Source: Streptomyces litmocidini (GTDB lineage Bacteria; Actinomycetota; Actinomycetes; Streptomycetales; Streptomycetaceae). Taken from it: 64,000 nucleotides of DNA. Position 1 is the first letter of the stretch, and every line of letters begins with the position of its first letter. Shown in pieces: positions 31,861 through 40,091 of this stretch. The notes under the pieces were generated by a model that worked only from the letters and a program-made list of their open reading frames with translations, searched no databases and was not told where the DNA came from. A program made the position numbers and the translations under genes. The stretch covers positions 231,045 through 295,044 of the forward strand of contig NZ_BMTQ01000010.1 of assembly GCF_014649755.1 (NCBI RefSeq), in the 5' to 3' direction.

Positions 31861-32763
31861 TCAGCTCGCCAGCGGCTCCGCCGCCGCCCGCAGCGCCGCG
31901 ACGACCGCCCGCACGGAGGGGCGGCGTCCGGCGTCGGCGCGCCAGGTGGCGTAGATGTGGCGCCGCACCTTCTGCCGCACGGGGACGAAGGCGACCCCGT
32001 CCGGCACCGGCCGTCCGAGCCGGGGGGTGATGCACACCCCGAGCCCGGCCGCGACCAGGGCCAGCTGGGTGTGGTGCTCCCCCGCGAAGTGCCCGATGCG
32101 CGGCTCGATGCCCTGGGAGCGCAGCGTGAACATCAGCCAGTCGTGGCAGAACTCGCCCTCGGGCCAGGACACCCACTCCTCGTCGGCGAAGTCCTCCAGG
32201 CCCACCGCCTCCCGTCCGGCCAGCGGGTGGCCGGCGGGCAGGGCCACGTCGGCGGAGTCGTCGAGGAGGTGGGCACGCTCCAGACCGCCGGGGACGGGCG
32301 CCCGCTTGTTGCTCCAGTCCAGGACGATCGCCAGGTCCGCGTCACCGCGCAGGACCGCCCGCACCCCCGGCTCCGGCTCCAGTTCCGTCGTGCGGACGCG
32401 GAGTTCGGGGTGCCCCCCGCGCAGGGCGGCGAGGGCGGCCGGGAACAGTCCGCGCGCCGCCGTCGGGAAGGCGGCGAGCCGCACCTCGCCCACCACCCTT
32501 CCCCGCTGGGCCTCGATGTCGGCCTGCGCCATCTGGACCTGGGACAGGATCCGGGCGGCGTGCTCGGCGAGCAGCAGCCCGGCGTCGGTGAGCCGTACGC
32601 CCCGGCCGTTCTTGGCGAGCAGCTGCTGCCCGACCTCGCGCTCCAGCTTGGACAGCTGCTGGGAGACGGCCGAGGTGGTGACGTGCAGGCCGTCGGCCGC
32701 GCCGCTGACCGAGCCGTGCCGGGCGACGGCGTCGAGGGTGCGCAGGCGCTCCAGGTTCAGCAT
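31861..32763 (-). CDS. LysR-family regulator
   Basis: A 300-residue LysR-type regulator. The winged helix is residues 1-60 (LERLRTLDAVARHGSVSGAA and TTSAVSQQLSKLEREVGQQL), followed by the periplasmic-binding-like effector domain with AHLLDDSADVALPAGHPLAG. It is divergent from the EamA exporter gene at 32857, a common arrangement in which LysR controls export of its ligand. Two CCTAAG elements lie in the 93-base gap between them. Confidence 0.88.
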   Translation of the reverse strand: MLNLERLRTLDAVARHGSVSGAADGLHVTTSAVSQQLSKLEREVGQQLLAKNGRGVRLTDAGLLLAEHAARILSQVQMAQADIEAQRGRVVGEVRLAAFPTAARGLFPAALAALRGGHPELRVRTTELEPEPGVRAVLRGDADLAIVLDWSNKRAPVPGGLERAHLLDDSADVALPAGHPLAGREAVGLEDFADEEWVSWPEGEFCHDWLMFTLRSQGIEPRIGHFAGEHHTQLALVAAGLGVCITPRLGRPVPDGVAFVPVRQKVRRHIYATWRADAGRRPSVRAVVAALRAAAEPLAS

Positions 32764-32856
32764 GTCCGCTCCAGGTTCGACATGTAAGCGATCCTAAGGG
32801 GAGGGGTCGAGGAATTCTCGCTTGTCCTAAGACGTCGTTCCGGTCACCCTGAGCGC
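32764..32856. promoter_or_regulatory. Divergent LysR/EamA promoter
   Basis: The 93-base gap holds two copies of a TCCTAAG element (in GATCCTAAGGG near 32793 and TGTCCTAAGAC near 32826) about 33 bases apart, a spacing that fits a LysR tetramer contacting two sites. LysR control is inferred. Confidence 0.4.
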
Positions 32857-33843
32857 ATGAGCCCCGCAGCCCCCTCTCCGTCCTCCCCCCTCCTCGACTG
32901 GCGCGTCCGCTTCGGCGCCCTGGCCCTCATCTGGGGCTTCAGCTTCCTCTTCATCAAGGTCGGCACGGAGGGCTTCGCGCCCTTCCAGGTCACCTTCGGG
33001 CGCCTCCTGTTCGGCACGGCGGTGCTCGCCGCCGCGATCGCCGTCAAGCGCGACCGGCTGCCGCGCGGCGCCCGCGTCTGGGGTCACCTGGCGGTCGCGG
33101 CCTTCCTCCTCAACGCGCTGCCGTTCTCCCTCTTCGCGTACGCGGAGCTGACGATCCCCTCCACCCTGGCGGGCATCTGCAACGCGACGACGCCCCTGTG
33201 GGGCATGGTGCTCTCGCTGGTGGCGCTCTCCGAGGACCGCCCGACCCGGGTCCGCGCGGCCGGCCTGGGCATCGGCTTCGTCGGCGTGCTCACCGTGCTC
33301 GGCGCCTGGCAGGGCTTCTCCGGGCTCGACGTGACCGGCACGGCCCTGGCCCTGCTCGCCTCCTTCAGCTACGCGGTCGGCTGGATCTACGTCCGCAGGA
33401 CCCTGAGCGGCACGGGCGTCTCGAACCTCTCGCTGGCCGGCTCCCAGGTCGGCCTGGCGACCCTGCAGCTGGCGGTGGTCACTCCCCTGTTCACCACGGT
33501 CCCGGAGTCCGTGGAACTCCTGCCGCTCCTCTCCGTGGTCGCGCTCGGCGCGCTCGGCACGGGGTACGCGATGCTGCTCCAGTACGGCGTCGTGGCGGAG
33601 GTCGGCCCGACGACGGCCTCGATGGTCACGTACTTCATCCCGGTGATCGCCACGGCGGCGGGCGTCGCCCTCCTGGACGAGCGCCTCACCTGGAACACCC
33701 CGGTGGGCGCCCTGGTGGTCCTGGCCGGCGCGGCCCTCACCCAGACCCGGGCCTCCCGCCGCGCGGCGCCGCCGACGACGACGGTCCCCCAGCCGGCCGC
33801 CGCGCCCGCCGGAACGCCTCCCAGGGCGGCGAGCCGCGCCTGA
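32857..33843 (+). CDS. EamA/DMT-family exporter
   Basis: A 328-residue protein with ten hydrophobic segments in two EamA repeats. It begins FGALALIWGFSFLFIKVGTE with the helix-2 SNFVxIK-like pattern, and the second repeat carries GPTTASMVTYFIPVIATAAG and LDERLTWNTPVGALVVLAGA. A Pro/Ala-rich tail of about 35 residues follows. It probably exports an amino acid or metabolite sensed by the divergent LysR regulator. Substrate unknown. Confidence 0.86.
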   Translation: MSPAAPSPSSPLLDWRVRFGALALIWGFSFLFIKVGTEGFAPFQVTFGRLLFGTAVLAAAIAVKRDRLPRGARVWGHLAVAAFLLNALPFSLFAYAELTIPSTLAGICNATTPLWGMVLSLVALSEDRPTRVRAAGLGIGFVGVLTVLGAWQGFSGLDVTGTALALLASFSYAVGWIYVRRTLSGTGVSNLSLAGSQVGLATLQLAVVTPLFTTVPESVELLPLLSVVALGALGTGYAMLLQYGVVAEVGPTTASMVTYFIPVIATAAGVALLDERLTWNTPVGALVVLAGAALTQTRASRRAAPPTTTVPQPAAAPAGTPPRAASRA

Positions 33844-33970
33844 GGCCGTCGCCCGGGCGGCGGGGCGCGCGGGGACGGCCGGGCGCCTCCCCCCCTCCCG
33901 TCCCGCCCTCCGTCACGGAGAGGTCCGCAAGGTCGTCGGAGGACTCACCGCACGCGGACAGCGGGGCACG

Positions 33971-34010
33971 GGAACGGCCGGACACCACGAGGACGGTGTC
34001 CGGCCGTTCC
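33971..34010. terminator. Bidirectional terminator
   Basis: Arms at 33971-33986 and 33995-34010 form a perfect 16-bp stem (GGAACGGCCGGACACC) with an 8-base loop, between the EamA gene and the convergent small secreted protein gene, 14 bases from the latter's stop. Confidence 0.82.
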
Positions 34011-34024
34011 GTTCCCCCGAAGCG

Positions 34025-34345
34025 TCAGCCGGCACCCTCGCGCACGCCGCCGAACAGCGCCTCCAGGGCGTCGACGGCACTGCCGTCGTGGTCACTGCCC
34101 GCCGTGCCGCTGCTGCCGTACTGGACGTTGGCCGTCCGGTCGATCTCCACGACGGAGTCGGCGTGGGAGTTGTCGATGACGGTGAGCAGGCCGCCTCCGG
34201 CCGCGGCCGGAGCGGCGCCCGCCGCCAGCAGGGCGACGGCCAGGCCGAGCGTCTTCAGCGGGGACCTGAGCGGCCCGCCGGCCGCCGCCTTCGGCACGGG
34301 CCCGGACGCCCCCTCCCCCCGCCGTCCGGGGATCACGGAGCTCAC
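34025..34345 (-). CDS. Small secreted protein coupled to the PEP-mutase/ICL-like gene
   Basis: A 106-residue protein with an export signal (LKTLGLAVALLAAGAAPAAA) and a mature part of about 55 residues rich in Asp, Ser and Gly (TVIDNSHADSVVEIDRTANV). No cysteines, catalytic motif or known domain is visible. It does not match chaplins, which would show paired cysteines. GTG 34345 overlaps the upstream TGA by four bases (GTGA), so it is translationally coupled to a cytosolic enzyme, an unusual pairing. Function unknown. Confidence 0.6.
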   Translation of the reverse strand: MSSVIPGRRGEGASGPVPKAAAGGPLRSPLKTLGLAVALLAAGAAPAAAGGGLLTVIDNSHADSVVEIDRTANVQYGSSGTAGSDHDGSAVDALEALFGGVREGAG

Positions 34346-35223
34346 GCGCCGATCCGCTCGGGCACCGCGTGGTGGCGGGTGATGTTCCGCTCCAGGAGGC
34401 GGGTCGAGGCGGCGACGCCGACGCCGGACTCGGGGTCGAAGGACGGCAGCCGGCCGTCGTCCCGCTTCAGCTCGGCGAGCGCCGAGTCCATCGCCTCGTG
34501 CGCCGCGAAGAGACAGGGCGTGCTGTAGATCGCCACGTCCACGCCGAGATCGGAGAGCTCGCTCAGCGAGAGCCGCGGGGACTTGCCCCCGGCGATCTGG
34601 TTGAAGAGCAGCGGCTTGCCGTCGACCACCTCGCGGATCCGGTGGATCCACTCGACGCTCCGCACGCCGTCCACGAGCACCACGTCGGCGTCGGTGGCGG
34701 CCAGGCACTCGGCCCGCCGGAGGATGTCCGCCTCGTCGGTGGCGTCGGTGCGGGCCACCACGACCATGTCCCGGCGGGTGGCCAGGACCATCTCCAGCTT
34801 GGCCAGGTACTCCTCGAGCGGCAGCACCTGCTTGCCGTCCGCGTGGCCGCACCGGCGGGGCCTCTTCTGGTCCTCCAGGATCACGCCCGAGGCGCCGATG
34901 CGCTCCAGGCCCTCCACCACGTGACAGGCCACCTCGGGGTCGACGTAACCGTCGTCGATGTCCACGAGCAGGTGGTGGCGGGGGAACGCGCCGCGCAGCC
35001 GCTGCACGAACGCCACCATGTCCGGCCAGGCGATGAAGCCGATGTCCGGCAGCCCGTAGTACGAGGCGGCGAAGCCGAACCCGGAGACGAACATCCCGTC
35101 GTAGTGGTCGGCGGCGACGGAGGCCGAGTACATGTCGTACACGCCGATCAGCGGGGTCGTGCCCGGCGCCGCGACGGCCTCGCGCAACTTGTTCCCGTAG
35201 CTCAAGGTCTGACTCCTGGTCAT
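34342..35223 (-). CDS. Isocitrate lyase/PEP mutase superfamily enzyme
   Basis: A 293-residue (beta/alpha)8 barrel of the PEP-mutase/isocitrate-lyase family. Metal-binding acidic residues lie in LLVDIDDGYVDPEVA. The active-site loop is LEDQKRPRRCGHADGKQVLP with Cys125, so it resembles methylisocitrate and isocitrate lyases (KKCGH) rather than PEP mutase, whose loop lacks Cys. It probably cleaves or forms a C-C bond on a 2-oxo or 2-hydroxy acid. ATG 35223 is used; a GTG at 35262 is possible and neither has a strong ribosome site. No phosphonate genes are nearby. It is followed by a coupled small secreted protein. Confidence 0.82.
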   Translation of the reverse strand: MTRSQTLSYGNKLREAVAAPGTTPLIGVYDMYSASVAADHYDGMFVSGFGFAASYYGLPDIGFIAWPDMVAFVQRLRGAFPRHHLLVDIDDGYVDPEVACHVVEGLERIGASGVILEDQKRPRRCGHADGKQVLPLEEYLAKLEMVLATRRDMVVVARTDATDEADILRRAECLAATDADVVLVDGVRSVEWIHRIREVVDGKPLLFNQIAGGKSPRLSLSELSDLGVDVAIYSTPCLFAAHEAMDSALAELKRDDGRLPSFDPESGVGVAASTRLLERNITRHHAVPERIGA

Positions 35224-35439
35224 CTCGGAAAACACGGAGAAGGTGCAGAACCGCCGCAACACGACGGAGCTTTACCAAAACCTGATGATTTCCTGAGACT
35301 GGACGGAACTCCGTCTTACGAGCGCTTTACTCACTCTCCAGGCCTAGCGCATTCACCGGAGAAACGTCACTCGGGTGAGGAACGGCCGTTCCGTGCGGGC
35401 CAGATGGGCCCGTCGCCCCCGTTCCCGGCACCGCCGTCC

Positions 35440-36780
35440 CTATCCGTAGCTCCGCGCCGGCGCCGGCCCCGCCGCCCCCGCCACCGCGTCCGCCAGTGCC
35501 TCGATCTCCGCGGCCGCGAGCCCGGAGACGGTGAGCCGGACGGCCGGCCCCGCGTCCGTCCGGAAGCGCGCGCCCGGCGCGACGGCCCACCCGGCGGCGA
35601 GGAGCCGGGCGACCGCGCCGGTCTCGTCGGAGACCGGCACCCAGACGTTCATGCCGCCCCGTCCGTGCGCCTCGACGCCGCGCCGCGCGAGGGCCCGCAC
35701 GAGCCCGTCGCGCCGCTTCCCGTAGGCGCGCGCGACGACGGCCGGATCCACCGCGCCCGTGGCCCAGAGGTGCGCGACGGTCCGCTGGAGGAGCCTGCTG
35801 ACCCAGCCGGGGCCGAGGCGCTGCCGCCCGAGCACCCGGTCGACGGTCTCGGCGTCGCCGGTGAAGGCGGCGATCCTCAGGTCGGGCCCGTACGCCTTGG
35901 CGACCGAGCGGACGAGCACCCAGTGGTCGGTGACGCCGGCCAGCGGGTGGAGGGGCTGCGCGACGATGCCGTGCCCGTGGTCGTCCTCGACGAGCAGCAC
36001 GCCGGGGTGCGCCCCGAGGACCCGTCGCAGCTCCCGGGCGCGCTCCTCGGTGACGCAGGCGCCGGTGGGGTTCTGCGCCCGGTCGGTGACGATCACGGCC
36101 CGTGCCCCGTCCTGCCGGATCGCGCGTTCCACGGCCTCCGGGAGGGGCCCGTCGTCGTCCACGGCGACCGGCACCGGACGCAGTCCGAGCGCGGGCACGA
36201 GGTCGAGGAGGCTGCCCCAGCCCGGGTCCTCGACGGCGACGGCGTCGCCGGGCCTGAGGCGGGCGGCGAGCACCCGCTCGACGGCGTCGAGGGAGCCCGA
36301 GGCGACGCCGACGGGCCCGGCGGGCACGCCGTCCGCGTCGAAGGCGGCGCGCGCCAGGCGCCCGAACTCCTCGTCGACGGGAGCCTCTCCGTACATGCCG
36401 GGCCGCTCGGCGTACCGGCGGGCGACCTCCGCGAAGGCCTCGCCGAGGGGCGGGAGCAGGGCGGGGTCGGGACTGCCGTCGCTGACGTCCCGGACCCCGG
36501 CGGGCGCGTCCACGCGGATCGAGCCGCGCGCGGTCGTGGCGGGGCGCGGACGCACCCGGCTGCCGCGCCGGCCGTCCGTCTCGATGACCCCGCGCTCGCG
36601 CAGGGTGCGGTAGGCGGCGGCGACGGTGTTGGGGTTCACGCCGAGGGTGGTCGCCAACTCCCTCATGGGTGGCAGCAGTTGGCCGGGCCGGAGCGCACCC
36701 GTGCCCACTCCCCGCTCGACGCTGGCGGCGATGTCCGATGCGCGGCGGCCTTCGATCCGATACTCTCCTAGCACAAACAT
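35440..36780 (-). CDS. MocR-type regulator: GntR winged helix fused to aminotransferase domain
   Basis: A 446-residue PLP-binding regulator. Residues about 10-78 are a GntR winged helix (LPPMRELATTLGVNPNTVAA then YRTLRERGVIETDGRRGSRV). Residues about 100-440 form a class I aminotransferase fold, with the PLP Lys295 in VRSVAKAYGPDLRI and the Asn-Pro pair in DRAQNPTGACV. MocR proteins usually sense PLP or its derivatives, as PdxR does for vitamin B6 synthesis. The divergent neighbours encode PPOX and PaiB-like split-barrel flavoproteins, consistent with a B6- or flavin-related role. A palindrome overlaps the promoter. Confidence 0.88.
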   Translation of the reverse strand: MFVLGEYRIEGRRASDIAASVERGVGTGALRPGQLLPPMRELATTLGVNPNTVAAAYRTLRERGVIETDGRRGSRVRPRPATTARGSIRVDAPAGVRDVSDGSPDPALLPPLGEAFAEVARRYAERPGMYGEAPVDEEFGRLARAAFDADGVPAGPVGVASGSLDAVERVLAARLRPGDAVAVEDPGWGSLLDLVPALGLRPVPVAVDDDGPLPEAVERAIRQDGARAVIVTDRAQNPTGACVTEERARELRRVLGAHPGVLLVEDDHGHGIVAQPLHPLAGVTDHWVLVRSVAKAYGPDLRIAAFTGDAETVDRVLGRQRLGPGWVSRLLQRTVAHLWATGAVDPAVVARAYGKRRDGLVRALARRGVEAHGRGGMNVWVPVSDETGAVARLLAAGWAVAPGARFRTDAGPAVRLTVSGLAAAEIEALADAVAGAAGPAPARSYG

Positions 36781-36785
36781 GATTA

Positions 36786-36797
36786 TGCACTAGTGCA
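36786..36797. promoter_or_regulatory. MocR operator candidate
   Basis: The perfect 12-bp palindrome TGCACTAGTGCA lies between the divergent MocR (start 36780) and PPOX (start 36810) genes, in an AT-rich spot (ATTATGCACTAGTGCAATGG). Position and symmetry suggest autoregulation by the MocR protein and control of the flavoprotein genes. Confidence 0.65.
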
Positions 36798-36809
36798 ATG
36801 GAGACGGCA

Positions 36810-37481
36810 ATGAGCACCACCCCGGAGACGTACGCGGCGACCGAGCGGACCGTGCCCACCCGCTCCCGTCACCGGGCCTCGTACGACAAGGACCTCGTGC
36901 GCTCGATACTCGACGAGGCCTACGTCTGCCACCTCGGCTTCGTCCGCGACGGCGCGCCGGTCGTCCTCCCGACGCTCTTCGGCCGGGTCGGCGAGCGCCT
37001 CTACGTCCACGGCTCCACCGGCTCGCGGCCGCTGCGCGCGGCCGGCGACGGCGTGACCGCCCCCGGACTGCCCGTCTGCCTGACCGTGACGCACGTCGAC
37101 GGCCTCGTGCTCGCCCGCTCCGCGTTCCACCACTCGCTCAACTACCGCTCGGTCGTCGTCCACGGGACCGCCCGTCAGGTCACGGACCCCGAGGAGCTGC
37201 GGACCGCGCTCGACGCCCTCGTCGACCAGGTCGTCCCCGGCCGTTCCGCCGACTCGCGCCCCGGGAACGCCAAGGAGCTCGCCGCGACCTCCGTGATCCG
37301 GCTCGACCTGGACGAGGTCTCGGCGAAGGTCCGCACCGGCGGCCCCGACGACGACCCCGAGGACCTCGGCCTCCCGTACTGGTCCGGCGTCGTCCCCGTG
37401 CGGGGCGGCTACGGCACGCCCGTTCCGGCCGACGACCTCGACCCGTCCGTCGCCCTGCCCGGCTACCTCGCCTCGCTCTGA
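36810..37481 (+). CDS. Pyridoxamine 5'-phosphate oxidase family protein
   Basis: A 223-residue FMN-type split-barrel protein of the PNPOx-like group. YDKDLVRSILDEAYVCHLGF, DGAPVVLPTLFGRVGERLYV and SAFHHSLNYRSVVVHGTARQ carry typical positions, close to the nitroimidazole-resistance/NimA-like branch. ATG 36810 is preferred over ATG 36798 because GGAG lies six bases before it. It is the first gene after the MocR promoter and is followed 21 bases later by a PaiB-like gene, so both form an operon probably controlled by the MocR regulator. Confidence 0.82.
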   Translation: MSTTPETYAATERTVPTRSRHRASYDKDLVRSILDEAYVCHLGFVRDGAPVVLPTLFGRVGERLYVHGSTGSRPLRAAGDGVTAPGLPVCLTVTHVDGLVLARSAFHHSLNYRSVVVHGTARQVTDPEELRTALDALVDQVVPGRSADSRPGNAKELAATSVIRLDLDEVSAKVRTGGPDDDPEDLGLPYWSGVVPVRGGYGTPVPADDLDPSVALPGYLASL

Positions 37482-37502
37482 CCCGGAGAGGACGGACCGA
37501 CC

Positions 37503-38147
37503 GTGCTGATCCACCCCTGGGACGCCGCCCACCACGAGGGCGAGTGGCGCGACTGGCTCTCCCGGCACGACTTCGGCCAGCTCGCCGTCAACGGCCTGGA
37601 CGGCGAGCCGCCGTGGGTGCAGCCCCTGCACTTCCGGTACGACGCCGAGCCCGGCCCGTACGGCCGGGCCCTGGCCCACCTGGCCCGGCCCAACCCCCTC
37701 TGGCACGCCCTGGAGGCGAATCCGACGGTGCTCCTGAGCGTGGTCGACGACTACGTCTACGTGCCGGGGCACTGGACGGCCCCCGAGGGCGCCCCGTCCG
37801 AGCACGGCACCCCGACCTCGTACTACGCGGCCGTCCAACTGCACTGCACCGCGCGCGTGGTCGACGATCCGGAGGAGAAGGCGGCGCTCCTCGACCGCCA
37901 GGTCGCCCACTTCCAGCCGGAGGGCGGCACGGCGACCGTCGCGCCGGGCGAGGCGCCGTTCGGCCGCATGCTGCCGGGGATCCGGGTGCTGAGCCTGGAG
38001 GTGACCGGCGTACGGGCGAAGTTCAAGTACGCGGGCAACAAGCCGCAGGAGGTCCAGGACCGCGTCTCGCGGCGGCTCGCCGAACGGGCCGGCCCCGGCG
38101 ACCTGAACGCCCGCGCCCACCAGCTGCGCCGCCGCGCGGACGGATGA
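37503..38147 (+). CDS. PaiB-like FMN-binding protein
   Basis: A 214-residue protein of the PaiB/FMN-binding negative regulator family. WRDWLSRHDFGQLAVNGLDG, VQPLHFRYDAEPGPYGRALA and LHCTARVVDDPEEKAALLDR are characteristic, with SYYAAVQLHC and the C-terminal FKYAGNKPQEVQDRV. PaiB in Bacillus represses sporulation-associated genes, but the family is basically an FMN-binding split barrel and here may be an enzyme. It is co-transcribed with the PPOX gene. A hairpin terminator follows at 38229. Confidence 0.82.
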   Translation: MLIHPWDAAHHEGEWRDWLSRHDFGQLAVNGLDGEPPWVQPLHFRYDAEPGPYGRALAHLARPNPLWHALEANPTVLLSVVDDYVYVPGHWTAPEGAPSEHGTPTSYYAAVQLHCTARVVDDPEEKAALLDRQVAHFQPEGGTATVAPGEAPFGRMLPGIRVLSLEVTGVRAKFKYAGNKPQEVQDRVSRRLAERAGPGDLNARAHQLRRRADG

Positions 38148-38228
38148 CCGCGCCGGGGCGGAGCCACACGGGGTCCTCCCCGGACGACCGCACGGAGCGA
38201 GGCCGCGCCCGCCTCCCTCCGGGCGCCC

Positions 38229-38262
38229 GCCGGGGGCGGGGCCGTGCGGCCCCGCCCCCGGC
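38229..38262 (+). terminator. Hairpin terminator
   Basis: Arms at 38229-38243 and 38248-38262 form a perfect 15-bp stem (GCCGGGGGCGGGGCC) with the loop GTGC, between the PaiB-like gene and the convergent truncated EamA gene. It should stop both transcripts. Confidence 0.78.
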
Positions 38263-38271
38263 AACGGCCTC

Positions 38272-38832
38272 CTACACCGCCACGGGCTCCCGCCTGCGGG
38301 CCTCCGCCGCCGTCCGCGCCACCGCGAGGGCGACACCGAGCGGCCGCACCCCCGCGGCTCCGCCGCCCGGGACGAGGACGATGAGCCCGGCGAGCGCTCC
38401 GGCGACGGCGGCGATCCCGCCGCGGCCGAGGCGCTCCCCCGTGGTGAGCCGGGCGCCGATCGCGATGAGGACGGGCCCCGCACCCAGGGTGACGACGGTG
38501 CCCACCGTGAGGCCGGTCGCCTCGACGGCAGCGAAGCAGGCGCTCTGGAAGACGGTGAGGCCGGTGCCCGTGCCGAGGACGCGGGCCGTCCGCCGGCCGC
38601 ACGGTGCGGCGGACGTGCGGGCAGAGGAGCGCCGGGGCCGCAGCGCCAGCGCGCCCAGGAGCGGGGCGAGCCCGCCGACGCAGCGCCAGAAGGACAGGGT
38701 CGGCGGGCCCATGTCGCCGACCCGGAAGATCAGCGAGGCGGCGGCGCCGGCCGTCCCCCGGGCGATGCCGGCGACGACCAGGTAGAGGAGGCTCCGCCCG
38801 ACGGACGGGGCGGATCCCGAGGAGTTCGACAC
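38272..38832 (-). pseudogene. Truncated EamA-family exporter
   Basis: A 186-residue remnant. It opens like a normal EamA protein (GRSLLYLVVAGIARGTAGAA, then SLIFRVGDMGPPTLSFWRCV) and completes the first repeat, with ending ERLGRGGIAAVAGALAGLIV. Where the second repeat should begin (RPLGVALAVARTAAEARRRE) it breaks off and stops after a charged tail. About half of the usual 290-330 residues is missing, and residues such as the Arg in GIARGTAG (usually Trp) look degenerate. It is probably a decaying copy, although a half-size DMT protein cannot be excluded. Confidence 0.6.
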
Positions 38833-38994
38833 CTGGGTCCTCCGTGGAAGACAGGAGGGAAGGGTGGTCGCTGGGCTCCGCGCGCGGGCAGCGACGAACC
38901 GCCCGGCGGCGAGGAGTCGCCCGCCCGGGTCCGGTCTTCGTCGAGGAGGGCCTCCGCGCGCTGGGCGGCGGGAGGCGGAAGCACGGTCGGCCCC

Positions 38995-40050
38995 CTACGG
39001 GGCGGTTCGCCCGGCCGACAACCGCGTGTCCCGCCCGGCGCCTGCCGCGCCGGAACCGGAACCGGGCTCAGGCTCGGACACGGCCCCCGCCCCGGCGTCG
39101 GCCCCGGACCCGGCGACCGGACCCGGCGCCGGTGCCTTCGGCGTCGAGGACTGGGCGATGAAGGCCCCGACCAGGACCACCGCGCCGCCGGCGATCTGCG
39201 GCGCGTCCAGGTGTTCGCCGAGCAGGATCCAGGCCAGGACGGTCGCGATGACCGCCTCCAGACAGGCCACGACGCCCGCCACCTGCGGGGAGAGCTTGCG
39301 CACCGAGATGACGCCGGTGACGTACGCGAGGACGGTGGCGATCAGCACGATCCAGCCGAGCAGCAGCCACGCGGGCACGCTCGTCCCGTCCATGTCGGCC
39401 CGCCCGGCGAGGACGCTCCAGTCCATGCCCCAGGGCCGGGCCACGACCGTGAGGACGAGCGCGCCGACGAGCAGCCCGTACGCGATGACACCGACCGGAT
39501 CGGCCCGCTCGGCCCGCTCGGCCTCGTCGGCGCCCTGGTCGGAGAGGACGAAGTACCCGACCTGGCAGCAGGCGGCGGCGAGGGCCAGGAGCAGTCCGGC
39601 GAGGTCGAGGCTCAGCCCGGACCAGACCTGCACGACGCACGCGAGGCCACCGGCGGCGAGGACGACGCCGAGGGCGGCGGCGCGGGTGACGGGCCGGCGC
39701 TGGACGAAGCGGACCCAGCCGAGGACGAGGGCGGGGGCGAGGTACTCGATGAGCAGGGCGACGCCGACGGGGATGCGGGATATCGAGGCGAAGTAGAAGG
39801 CCTGGACCCCGGCGACGGCGAGCAGGCCGAAGCCCACGAGGAGGGCGGGTTTGCGGCGCAGGAGGTCCCGGTGGCGCCAGGCGACGGGCAGCATGACGAG
39901 CGCGGCACCGGCGACCCGGAGCCACACGACGTGGAGCGGGTCGAGTCCCGCCTCGATGAGCGGCTTGGCCGCCACTCCTGAACCACCGAATGCGAAGGCC
40001 GAGGCCAGGGCGAGTCCCAGGCCGGCGCTTCTCCCCTGAGACGCGTGCAT
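38995..40050 (-). CDS. EamA/DMT-family exporter
   Basis: A 351-residue ten-helix protein with two EamA repeats: LGLALASAFAFGGSGVAAKP at the start, ISRIPVGVALLIEYLAPALV at the end of repeat one, and SPQVAGVVACLEAVIATVLA with LLGEHLDAPQIAGGAVVLVG closing repeat two. The C-terminal 45 residues are a Pro/Ala/Gly/Ser-rich tail. It is similar to RhtA/YdcZ-type amino-acid and metabolite exporters; substrate unknown. ATG 40050 is chosen because the helix begins immediately after it. Confidence 0.86.
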   Translation of the reverse strand: MHASQGRSAGLGLALASAFAFGGSGVAAKPLIEAGLDPLHVVWLRVAGAALVMLPVAWRHRDLLRRKPALLVGFGLLAVAGVQAFYFASISRIPVGVALLIEYLAPALVLGWVRFVQRRPVTRAAALGVVLAAGGLACVVQVWSGLSLDLAGLLLALAAACCQVGYFVLSDQGADEAERAERADPVGVIAYGLLVGALVLTVVARPWGMDWSVLAGRADMDGTSVPAWLLLGWIVLIATVLAYVTGVISVRKLSPQVAGVVACLEAVIATVLAWILLGEHLDAPQIAGGAVVLVGAFIAQSSTPKAPAPGPVAGSGADAGAGAVSEPEPGSGSGAAGAGRDTRLSAGRTAP

Positions 40051-40091
40051 CGGGCCATCATGACAGGACGCCATCAGGGGCGTAACCCCCG

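Noticed and set aside
34025..34345. Chaplin or rodlin-type aerial hyphae protein
   Set aside because: The mature sequence has no chaplin Cys pair or rodlin pattern; only the size and export signal fit.
34342..35223. Phosphonate biosynthesis via PEP mutase
   Set aside because: The active-site loop carries Cys (RRCGH), as in isocitrate/methylisocitrate lyases, and no phosphonopyruvate decarboxylase is nearby.
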